Shown here piece by piece: positions 27,376 to 35,096 of a stretch of DNA of 64,000 bases (the first letter of the stretch is position 1; each line of letters begins with the position of its first letter). The stretch is from NCBI GenBank assembly GCA_035627835.1, contig DASPKX010000152.1:113923-177922 (forward strand), in the 5' to 3' direction. Below the pieces are notes generated by a model. That model did no database searches and was not told the origin of the DNA. It worked only from the letters and a program-made list of their open reading frames with translations. The translations under genes and the position numbers were made by a program. The stretch is from DASPKX01 sp035627835 (GTDB lineage: Bacteria > Verrucomicrobiota > Verrucomicrobiia > Limisphaerales > SXQI01).

Positions 27376-27887
27376 GCGGACAAGATGCTGCGCGCCCGAA
27401 CCGAATTCAAGAGTTTGCGAGCCGGCCCTCTGACCAGAACCCTGCCCCGCAACGCTGTCGCCCCCCGCTTATCCTTTCCTTCTTCCCCCATGAATCCACT
27501 GCGGCGACCGAGGAAAAGAAGCCGTTGACAATCGGCGCCAACAAGATTACATGTCATTTTAGTATGAGAGGCATACCGAGGAAGGTGAACCCTGCCACGT
27601 GCGAGGAGGAGAACCTGCGCGTCACCGATAAACGGGACAGCGACGCCAACGCGGTGAAAGCGTGGCCGGTGGATGTCCTTGTAATTGTCGCGCGGTGGGA
27701 TTTACCGGCTATTACCAGGTATTCCCGGTTATTCCCCGCTAATCCCGGCTAAAACCGCTTTTCCGAAAACTTTTTTTTAACCCCTTACTCTGCCGCAGTG
27801 AACAGGCCTTCCGCCTTGACCAGCGCGTTATCGCCTGCTCGAATAGGTTAAACCCAAGAGGAGCTTTCAGGGAGACTTCATAGGCTT
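27376..27887. other. Intergenic stretch before the Gfo/Idh/MocA gene
   Basis: No convincing gene: the only plus-strand frame, 27525-27752, ends inside the 10-nt repeat array and has no domain. It contains the phased 10-nt repeat (27701-27764), a T8 run at 27771-27778, and a weak TTGACC/TCGAAT promoter-like pair before the gene start at 27888. Confidence 0.55.
27701..27764 (+). repeat. Tandem 10-nt phased repeat
   Basis: Successive decamers TATTACCAGG, TATTCCCGGT, TATTCCCCGC, TAATCCCGGC and TAAAACCGCT run from 27710 to 27759 at an exact period of 10. They are preceded by TTTACCGGC (27701) and followed by TTTCCG. The period equals one helical turn, so equivalent bases face the same side. Confidence 0.7.
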
Positions 27888-29195
27888 ATGAACATCACAC
27901 GTCGCAAATTCATTTCCAACACCGCCGCCGCTGGAGCTGTGCTCGCTGCCGCGCCTTACATCAAAGGGCAATCCGTCACGCGCTACACTGTTGCGCTCAT
28001 AGGCTGCGGGTGGTGGGGCAACAATATCCTTCGTGAGGCCATGGCCGCAGGGAACAGCGACGTCGTTGCGCTTTGCGACGTGGATGAAAAGTTGCTCAAT
28101 GACACCCATGCGGCCGTTCAAAAATCTACCAATGCCAACCCGCGCCGCTTCCGTGATTATCGCGAGTTGTTTACGAAGATTCGCCCTCAGATCGTCATCG
28201 TCGCCACACCCGATCATTGGCACCCGCTGATCACAATCGAGGCCGTGAAGCATGGGGCTCACGTTTACGTGGAGAAGCCCATTGGCCACACCATCCTGGA
28301 AGGGCGCGCGATGGTGAACGCGGCGCGGGCAGCAAACCGAGTGGTCCAAGTCGGCACACATCGCCGTGTCTCTCCGCACAACCTGTCCGCGCACCAGTTC
28401 CTAAAGCAAGGCAAGCTCGGCAAAGTCGGCATGGTTCGTGCCTTCGTTCATTACCCAGGCGGCGCAGGCCAGTACGTCCCCAACAGTGAGCCGCCCAAGA
28501 CGCTCGATTGGAACATGTGGTGCGGCCCTGCTCCTTTGAACCCCTTCAACTCTCGCATTCATCCTCGCGGCTGGCGCAACCACCTGGATTACGCGAACGG
28601 CACACTCGGCGATTGGGGCATTCACTGGATGGACCAGATCCTCATGTGGACTGAGGAGAAGTATCCCAAGCGGGTTTTCTCCACCGGCGGCCGCCATGTG
28701 AAACGCGACAACACCGACGCTCCGGACACGCAAGTGGCCTCCTTCGAGTTCGAATCATTCACCGCCGTCTGGGAGCATCGCCAATACGCCGGCAATCGCG
28801 CCGAGAAGACCCACGAGAACCAGCCCGTCGGGTGCTATTTTTACGGCACAGAAGGGACGCTGCACATCGGCTGGCTCGATGGTTGGACCTTCTACCCGTC
28901 CAATCGGAACGCGCAGATCATTCATCAGGACGCGCAACTCCACGAGCCGGACCAACAGAACATCAAGGAACTCTGGGCCGATTTCATCAAGAGCATCCAA
29001 ACCGGCCAGAAGCCGGTCTCCGACATCGAGACAGGCCACCTTTCAACCAACATGGCTTTGCTGGGAATGCTCAGCATGAAGCTGGGACGCAGCGTTCATT
29101 GGGACGGCGCCAAGGAGCGCATCATCGACGATCCATTCGCCAACACGCTTCTGAAGCGCGAATACCGCAGACCTTTCGAATATCCGAAGGCGTAG
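27888..29195 (+). CDS. Tat-exported Gfo/Idh/MocA family oxidoreductase
   Basis: A 435-residue protein with a twin-arginine signal ('TRRKFISNTAAAGAVLAAAP', residues 4-23). The Rossmann NAD(P) domain follows with 'VALIGCGWWGNN' (Gly-rich loop, about 35-46) and 'HVYVEKPIGHT' (the conserved Glu-Lys-Pro). The C-terminal alpha/beta domain carries the substrate-site residues ('DWGIHWMDQILMW'). The family oxidises or reduces sugars, inositols or their derivatives, and such Tat-exported forms are frequent in Verrucomicrobia and Planctomycetes. The substrate cannot be read. It stands alone, with no sugar cluster adjacent. Confidence 0.9.
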   Translation: MNITRRKFISNTAAAGAVLAAAPYIKGQSVTRYTVALIGCGWWGNNILREAMAAGNSDVVALCDVDEKLLNDTHAAVQKSTNANPRRFRDYRELFTKIRPQIVIVATPDHWHPLITIEAVKHGAHVYVEKPIGHTILEGRAMVNAARAANRVVQVGTHRRVSPHNLSAHQFLKQGKLGKVGMVRAFVHYPGGAGQYVPNSEPPKTLDWNMWCGPAPLNPFNSRIHPRGWRNHLDYANGTLGDWGIHWMDQILMWTEEKYPKRVFSTGGRHVKRDNTDAPDTQVASFEFESFTAVWEHRQYAGNRAEKTHENQPVGCYFYGTEGTLHIGWLDGWTFYPSNRNAQIIHQDAQLHEPDQQNIKELWADFIKSIQTGQKPVSDIETGHLSTNMALLGMLSMKLGRSVHWDGAKERIIDDPFANTLLKREYRRPFEYPKA

Positions 29196-29201
29196 TTTTA
29201 C

Positions 29202-29243
29202 AGGAGAACGCGGAGGCAGCCGAGCAACCAGCGAGAGCAGAGG
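29202..29243 (+). repeat. Degenerate GCGGAGG/GCAGAGG repeat after a stop codon
   Basis: AGGAGAACGCGGAGGCAGCCGAG followed closely by GCGAGAGCAGAGG: variations on one purine-rich ~10-mer, in the spacer just past the stop of the Gfo/Idh/MocA gene. Its complement resembles the repeat at 45207-45249. Confidence 0.45.
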
Positions 29244-29299
29244 CATTCCGAAAGACACCGGATTGCCGATGCGTGCCGGATACAATGCCCCGATGGTAG

Positions 29300-29319
29300 G
29301 CCCGGTCCCCTGACCGGGC
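29300..29319. terminator. Hairpin between convergent genes
   Basis: A perfect 8-bp GC-rich stem (29300-29307 with 29312-29319) and a 4-nt loop between the convergent Gfo/Idh/MocA and lolD genes. No long T run follows on either strand, so it may be a weak or factor-assisted terminator. Confidence 0.45.
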
Positions 29320-29323
29320 GTTC

Positions 29324-30019
29324 CTATTCAGTTGGCCCTGCGGCCAACTGCCCATCCACCAAATGCACAACCCGCGGCGCCCGCGCCGCAAGGTTCAAAT
29401 CATGCGTCGCGATGATCAAGGTCGTTTGTGATTCGCGCTGAAGCTCGCAAAGCAAATCGACAATCTCGCTCCCGGTTTTGGAATCGAGATTGCCAGTCGG
29501 CTCATCAGCCAGGATTACCTCAGGATTATTGATCAACGCGCGTGCGATGGAGACGCGTTGTTGTTCGCCGCCAGAAAGCTCGTAAGGGCGATGATCCATG
29601 CGATCCTTAAGCCCGACCCGTTCCAGCAATCCCCTGCCCCTCGCGAGCAAGTCGCTTGTTGAGGTGCGCGCGAGTTTGCCAGGCAAACAAACGTTCTCCA
29701 AAGCATCCAACTCCGGCAACAGGTAATAGGCTTGGAAGATGAAACCAACAGCTTTGTTCCGCCAACGCGCAAGCGCGTTCCCGCTCATGCTGGTGAGCTT
29801 ATGAGCGCCGAAACGGATCTCCCCTTTGTCAGCCGTGTCCAAGCCACCCAGCAGATGCAGCAGTGTGCTTTTGCCAGCTCCTGAAGCCCCGCGCAAGGCC
29901 ACGAACTCACCGCGTTCGGCCGCAAAACTTACGTTCCGAAGGACTTCAACGGAGCGCTTGCCGAGCACGTATCGCTTGTGCAGGTCGCGCGCTTCGAGTT
30001 GCGGTTGAGTTTCGCTCAT
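29324..30019 (-). CDS. lolD: Lipoprotein-releasing ABC transporter ATPase LolD
   Basis: A 231-residue ABC ATPase of the MacB/LolD group. Walker A 'GASGAGKST' at residues 44-52, signature 'ELSGGEQQRVSIARAL', Walker B 'VILADEPTGNLD' and the switch His in 'IIATHDLNLA'. It powers extraction of outer-membrane lipoproteins from the inner membrane. The gene overlaps the FtsX/LolC-type permease gene upstream by 4 bp, which fixes the partner. Confidence 0.92.
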   Translation of the reverse strand: MSETQPQLEARDLHKRYVLGKRSVEVLRNVSFAAERGEFVALRGASGAGKSTLLHLLGGLDTADKGEIRFGAHKLTSMSGNALARWRNKAVGFIFQAYYLLPELDALENVCLPGKLARTSTSDLLARGRGLLERVGLKDRMDHRPYELSGGEQQRVSIARALINNPEVILADEPTGNLDSKTGSEIVDLLCELQRESQTTLIIATHDLNLAARAPRVVHLVDGQLAAGPTE

Positions 30020-31284
30020 TCGTGGCGAAGGGCTTCAACAGGCTTGAGTCGGCCTGCGTTCCACGCCGGGAACAGTCCCGCCGCGATGCAAATGACGAGC
30101 GAAGCCACGCAGATAATCGCGATATCGCGCGGAACAATAAGCGCCGGCAACTCGCTGAAGTTGTAGATGCGCGCCGGGAACAGCTCGAACCCTGTCATCT
30201 TGTTCATGAACCGGAGGAACTCATTCCGGTAAGCGACCGCCAGGAGCCCCAGCCCATAGCCGGAAAGCACCCCAAGCACGCCAACAATCAAGCTTTGGCC
30301 GAGAAACACCCGCATGATTTGCCCACTCGTCGCGCCGAGCGCCTTCAGCATCCCGATCTCGCGCGTCTTCTGAACCACAAACGTGATCAGCGCGCTCATA
30401 ATTCCGAACGCTGCCACGACCATAATGAAAAAGAGTATGTAGAACATCACGCTCTTCTCCACCACCAGCGCGTCGAGGAACGTCGAGTTCTCCTCTGTCC
30501 AGGTGCTGAACGCGTAGTTGCCAGGCAGTTCCTTTTCCAACTCCATTCGCACCAGGTCCGCGCGTTCAGGATCTTTCAGGAAAATCATCAAGCCATGCAC
30601 TTGATCATCAAAATCAAAGAAGTCCTGCCCATCGCGCAGCGAGGTGAGAATGAACGTGGAATTATACTCGTAATACCCGACATCGAAGATCCCAGTGATT
30701 TCGAAGTCTTCCGGGAGGATGCCCTCTTCCTCGCCCTTCTGCTTCGCGTCGCGCATCCGCTTAAGGTCGTGGGGCGAATAGATCGCCAGAATGTCACCAA
30801 CATCAACGCCGAGCCCCCGCGCCAGCCCGCTCCCAATCACTACCTTCCTCTGCCCCAAATTGTAACCACCGGACACCATGCTCGATGGCAGCACAGTCAT
30901 GTTGGTTTCCAACTTCGGATTCACCGCACGCACATACACCGCCAACGTGTAGGGCTGGGGAGTGTTCTGCGTTTCGATGATCACCTGCCCAAATACATAA
31001 GGCGCGACTTCTTTGACATCGGGAAGCGCCTTCAGCTTCTCAACCAACGGTTGATACCCAACGATGCTGTTGGTGTGCGTCGTGAGACGGATGTGGGGAT
31101 TGAACCCGATGATCCGGGTGCGGAGTTCGCGATCAAACCCCGTCATGACGCTGATCACAGTAATCAAAACCGCCACCCCAAGCATCACGCCAAAAATGCA
31201 TATCAGCGTGATGATGGAAACGAACGTCCGCTTGGGCCGCAAGTAACGCAGGGCCAGCATCAGTTCGAAAGGCAGTCGCGACAT
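30016..31284 (-). CDS. LolC/LolE-type lipoprotein-releasing permease
   Basis: A 422-residue membrane protein of the FtsX/MacB type: one N-terminal membrane helix ('SIITLICIFGVMLGVAVLITVISVMTG' region, about 22-48), a large periplasmic domain (about 50-275), then three C-terminal helices (about 285-400). The N-terminal 'ELMLALRYLRPKR' is typical of LolC/LolE. Only one permease gene is present, so a homodimeric LolF-like arrangement with LolD is likely. The stop overlaps the lolD start by 4 bp; acs follows upstream at 9 bp on the same strand. Confidence 0.9.
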   Translation of the reverse strand: MSRLPFELMLALRYLRPKRTFVSIITLICIFGVMLGVAVLITVISVMTGFDRELRTRIIGFNPHIRLTTHTNSIVGYQPLVEKLKALPDVKEVAPYVFGQVIIETQNTPQPYTLAVYVRAVNPKLETNMTVLPSSMVSGGYNLGQRKVVIGSGLARGLGVDVGDILAIYSPHDLKRMRDAKQKGEEEGILPEDFEITGIFDVGYYEYNSTFILTSLRDGQDFFDFDDQVHGLMIFLKDPERADLVRMELEKELPGNYAFSTWTEENSTFLDALVVEKSVMFYILFFIMVVAAFGIMSALITFVVQKTREIGMLKALGATSGQIMRVFLGQSLIVGVLGVLSGYGLGLLAVAYRNEFLRFMNKMTGFELFPARIYNFSELPALIVPRDIAIICVASLVICIAAGLFPAWNAGRLKPVEALRHE

Positions 31285-31293
31285 TAAACCTCG

Positions 31294-33303
31294 TTATTCT
31301 TCCGCCGACTGCAGTTTCGCAATCACTGACAAGTCTTCGAGCGTGGTGGTGTCGCCCTTGATCTCCGCGCCTGTAGCGATCTGCTTGAGCAAGCGCCGCA
31401 TGATTTTCCCGGAGCGCGTCTTCGGCAGCGCTTCAGCGAACCGGATGTCATCCGGCTTCGCCACAGGACCGATTTCTTTGCCAACGTGCGCGCGCAATTG
31501 ATCCCGCAGCGCAGGGGTTGCTTTGACACCCGACTTGAGAGTCACAAACGCAACCAGCGCCTGGCCTTTGAGTTCGTCGGGCCGCCCAACGACCGCAGCT
31601 TCGGCAACCTGTGGATTGCTCACGAGCGCGCTTTCCACTTCCGCAGTGCCGATGCGGTGCCCGGCGACGTTCAACACATCGTCAATTCGGCCCACAATCC
31701 AGAAATATCCGTCTTGGTCCTGGCGGCAGCCGTCGCCGGTGAAGTAGCTCCCTTTCACTTCAGACCAATAAACATCTTTAAACCGCTGCGGGTCGCCCCA
31801 AACACCGCGAAGCATGCTCGGCCAGGGTTTCCGGATCACCAACTTGCCGCCCGTGTTTGGCGGGACCGCGTTGCCTTGGTCATCCACCACTTCGGGTTGG
31901 ATGCCGAAGAAGGGCAGCGTGGCTGAGCCTGGCTTGGTGGGCGTCACGCCCGGGAGCGGGGTAATCATGATGCCGCCGGTTTCAGTTTGCCACCAAGTGT
32001 CCACGATAGGGCAGCGTTTGCCACCGATATGCTCGTGGTACCACATCCAGGCTTCTGGATTGATCGGCTCGCCCACCGACCCCAACAAGCGAAGCGATTG
32101 AAGATTATGCTTCTTCGGAAACTCCGTGCCCCATTTCATGAACGCACGAATAGCGGTCGGCGCAGTGTAGAAGACGCTGACGGCATATTTCTCAATGATG
32201 CGCCAGAAACGGTCCGGCTCAGGGAAGTTCGGCGCCCCTTCGTACATCAAGCTGGTCGCGCCGTTAGCGAGCGGGCCGTACACTACGTACGAATGGCCGG
32301 TCACCCAACCGATGTCCGCCGTGCACCAATAAACATCCGTCGGTTTAAGATCGAACACATACCGGCTCGTCAGCTTCGCGCCGAGGAGGTAACCGGCCGT
32401 GGAGTGGAAGATGCCTTTTGGTTTCCCCGTCGAGCCGCTGGTGTAAAGAATGAACAGCGTGTCCTCGCTGTCCATCTTCTCGGGTGGGCAGTTCGCATCG
32501 ACATACTCCAACTCGCGATGCCACCAAACGTCACGCCCCTCCTCGACATGAACTTCATTGCCCGCGCGTTTCAGCACGATGACGCGCTCAATCGTCTTTG
32601 TCAGTGAAGCTCCGCTCGCATCTTTGAGCGTTAAAGCTTCATCCACGTTCTTCTTCAGTGGAACCACCGCTCCGCGACGGAACCCCGCGTCCGCCGTGAT
32701 GACCAGCTTCGCTCCACAATCCTGAATGCGATCCGCGACCGATTGGGCGCTGAAGCCGCCGAAGACCACAGAGTGAATCGCGCCGATCCGGGCGCAGGCG
32801 AGCATGGCAATCGCTGCCTCAGGAACCATGGGGAGGTAAATAATGACGCGGTCGCCCTTACCCACTCCATTCCGCTTGAGCACATTTGCAAAGAGGCAAA
32901 CCTCCCGGTGCAATTGACGATACGTGAGCGTCCGCTCCTCCCCCGGCTTCCCTGGAGCGGCGGGTTCGCCTTCCCAAATAATCGCGGCCCGGTTGGCAAC
33001 CTCCGTCTCCAGATGGCGATCCAGGCAATTGACGGTGGCGTTCAGCTTGCCACCGACGAACCATTTCGCGTTGGGCGCTTTCCACTGCAGCACCGTCTTC
33101 CAGGGCTTGAACCAAACCAGCTCCTTCTCAGCCATCCTGCCCCAAAAACCTTCGGTGTCGTTGATCGATTCCTTGTGAAGCTTTTTGTATTCCGCGAGGG
33201 ATTTGATATGAGCCTTCGCGGAGAATTCGGGCGAGGGCGGGAAGACCCGCTCTTCGTGCATGACCGAAGTGATGTTAACAGCAGGGACGTTCTTGGCGCT
33301 CAT
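31294..33303 (-). CDS. acs: Acetyl-CoA synthetase (AMP-forming)
   Basis: 669 residues, the usual Acs length. It makes acetyl-CoA from acetate, CoA and ATP via acetyl-AMP. The P-loop-like AMP-binding motif 'LYTSGSTGKPKGI' and the C-terminal 'LPKTRSGKIMRRLL', whose Lys is the acetylation-controlled residue, are intact. 'WWQTETGG' and 'GDGCRQDQDGYFWIVGRIDD' are the other family blocks. I start at the ATG at 33303; the upstream extension is unlike the family. It is followed 9 bp later by the Lol permease gene, so a read-through transcript is possible. Confidence 0.95.
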   Translation of the reverse strand: MSAKNVPAVNITSVMHEERVFPPSPEFSAKAHIKSLAEYKKLHKESINDTEGFWGRMAEKELVWFKPWKTVLQWKAPNAKWFVGGKLNATVNCLDRHLETEVANRAAIIWEGEPAAPGKPGEERTLTYRQLHREVCLFANVLKRNGVGKGDRVIIYLPMVPEAAIAMLACARIGAIHSVVFGGFSAQSVADRIQDCGAKLVITADAGFRRGAVVPLKKNVDEALTLKDASGASLTKTIERVIVLKRAGNEVHVEEGRDVWWHRELEYVDANCPPEKMDSEDTLFILYTSGSTGKPKGIFHSTAGYLLGAKLTSRYVFDLKPTDVYWCTADIGWVTGHSYVVYGPLANGATSLMYEGAPNFPEPDRFWRIIEKYAVSVFYTAPTAIRAFMKWGTEFPKKHNLQSLRLLGSVGEPINPEAWMWYHEHIGGKRCPIVDTWWQTETGGIMITPLPGVTPTKPGSATLPFFGIQPEVVDDQGNAVPPNTGGKLVIRKPWPSMLRGVWGDPQRFKDVYWSEVKGSYFTGDGCRQDQDGYFWIVGRIDDVLNVAGHRIGTAEVESALVSNPQVAEAAVVGRPDELKGQALVAFVTLKSGVKATPALRDQLRAHVGKEIGPVAKPDDIRFAEALPKTRSGKIMRRLLKQIATGAEIKGDTTTLEDLSVIAKLQSAEE

Positions 33304-33404
33304 ATCAGGGCAATTTGTGCGCGCGCATCTTATTGACCACACTTCCCGAGCGTCAATGCTTCCGCAGGGCTTTTGATCGCCCCGCAGCTTCCGCCGGACC
33401 TGAG

Positions 33405-34958
33405 CTAATGGGCTCTTTGGTTAAGCGCGAATTCCTCCTCCGGTGAGAGGATGAGCTTGTGGCGACCGATAACGCCGAAATAGATGAGCCCGATGGCATA
33501 CCAGGCAGCAGCGGCATAAACGCCCACGCGGTAAACAGGATCCTGCAATTGGAAGGCCAAGGTCAGCAACGCAAGCACGAGCGTGATCACAGCGCCAGGA
33601 ATGCCAAATGGGCTTCGGTATGGCCGCTCCATCTCCGGGCGCTTAACTCGGAGCAGAATAAATGCGAGAGCTTGCATTGCGTAGGAGATCATCGCGCCGA
33701 ATACCGCCATATTGAGCAGGGTTCCCCCAATCACGGCACCCCCTCGCTCCGTGCCTAACGCAAACCAAACGCACAACATGATTGCGAACCCCAGAATCGA
33801 TCCGACGTAGAGCGCCACGTGCGGAACGCGATGTTTCCCATGTGTCTTTGACAGAAACGGGAAGTAATACCCAGCGCGGGAGAGGGAATAGATCTGCCTC
33901 CCGAAAGCAAAGATGATGGTGTGGAAGCTCGCAATGAGCCCGATCACTGCGAGAAACGCGAGTGTCTTCGCAATACCTGAGCCAAAGATAACGCGGAAGC
34001 CATCCAGCAACGGTTCAGCAGAGGTGGCCAGACTGAAAGCACCGCGCATCCCCTCCCCTGATGGTTTTCCGACGCTCGCATTGAGGAACAGCACGAGCAA
34101 AGCCGAAACAGTCAGTGTGGCCATGCCGAGCAACAAGCCCTTCGGCATATCCTTCTTCGGATCGTAGGATTCCTCCGCCGCCAACGGAAGTTGCTCAATC
34201 GCGAGGAACAACCAAACCGCAAACGGCATCGCCATGATCACGCTGCGCACGCCAAACGGAAACCAAGGCCCGCCGCCGTTGGGCAATTCCACTGGTTTGC
34301 CATCCGCGCCGGGACCAATGTTCAAAGCCCACCGGGTGAAATCAACGTTCGGCGGCGCGCTCACCCAATACATCACCAGCACTGCAAGGGCGGCCAGGGT
34401 CACTGCCACAGTTACCTTAAAGGAGAGTTCCACCCCTCGGAGGTTCAGCATCAGGAACGCAACATAGAACCCGGCCCACCAGAGCGGCTGGGCAGCAGCG
34501 GGTGTTTCAAAGATCGCGCCCATGTACGAGCCAATGAAAAACACGATCACCGCAGGCGTGAGGATATATTCGATGCTTTCAGCGAGACCGGTGACGATCC
34601 CGCCCCACGGCCCCATTGCGCTCCGCGCAAACGAATAAGCGCCTCCAGTGTGAGGCATGGCTGGGGAAAGTTCGGCCAAGCTGAAGCATAGCCCCCAGTA
34701 CATAAGAGAGATCACCAACAGCGCGACGAGCATGCCGCCGAACCCGCCCGCAAGACCAAGGTTCCACCCCGAGTAGTGACCGGAGATCACTGCTCCCACA
34801 CCCAGCGCCCATAGCGACCATACGCGCGCATAACGTCGCAACTGCCGTTGCTCAAAATACTCCGCGCTCGCGGGGGAGTAGGTGACGCCACCGATCTTTT
34901 GCTTTTCCGGCGAAGAAGATGACGCGCCGGAAACGGGAGGAGTGTCCGTGGGGTTCAT
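33405..34958 (-). CDS. APC-superfamily permease, ethanolamine-permease type
   Basis: A 517-residue membrane protein with about 12 hydrophobic segments. The first, 'WALGVGAVISGHYSGWNLGL' (about 51-70), is the substrate-binding helix 1 of APC transporters with the form typical of EAT/ethanolamine permeases. 'AELSPAMPHTGGAYSFAR' (about 93-110) is the conserved helix 3 region. The N-terminal 35 residues are cytosolic and polar. It probably imports ethanolamine or an amino acid with protons. No eut genes are seen nearby; acetyl-CoA synthetase, 101 bp downstream, could use acetate from ethanolamine breakdown, but that is a guess. Confidence 0.85.
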   Translation of the reverse strand: MNPTDTPPVSGASSSSPEKQKIGGVTYSPASAEYFEQRQLRRYARVWSLWALGVGAVISGHYSGWNLGLAGGFGGMLVALLVISLMYWGLCFSLAELSPAMPHTGGAYSFARSAMGPWGGIVTGLAESIEYILTPAVIVFFIGSYMGAIFETPAAAQPLWWAGFYVAFLMLNLRGVELSFKVTVAVTLAALAVLVMYWVSAPPNVDFTRWALNIGPGADGKPVELPNGGGPWFPFGVRSVIMAMPFAVWLFLAIEQLPLAAEESYDPKKDMPKGLLLGMATLTVSALLVLFLNASVGKPSGEGMRGAFSLATSAEPLLDGFRVIFGSGIAKTLAFLAVIGLIASFHTIIFAFGRQIYSLSRAGYYFPFLSKTHGKHRVPHVALYVGSILGFAIMLCVWFALGTERGGAVIGGTLLNMAVFGAMISYAMQALAFILLRVKRPEMERPYRSPFGIPGAVITLVLALLTLAFQLQDPVYRVGVYAAAAWYAIGLIYFGVIGRHKLILSPEEEFALNQRAH

Positions 34959-35096
34959 GCGGCGTCGAGCCTAGCTGCCCCTGAAGACAAGGCAATCGGA
35001 ATGGTGGGAGGCCGCGCCGGATTTGAGTCCAGTACAATTTCTAGTATACGCATGTGGAGCGTTGCCAGCTGTGACCCTCCAACTTATCATCATCAA

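Noticed and set aside
27525..27752. 75-codon plus-strand frame in the spacer before the Gfo/Idh/MocA gene
   Set aside because: Its 3' end is made of the 10-nt repeat array; no ribosome site or domain.
27701..27764. CRISPR array
   Set aside because: Units are only 10 nt, contiguous and without spacers; no cas genes are in the window.
29863..31287. 474-codon plus-strand frame opposite the Lol genes
   Set aside because: Antisense to two well-supported genes; His/Arg-rich composition typical of a reverse-strand shadow.
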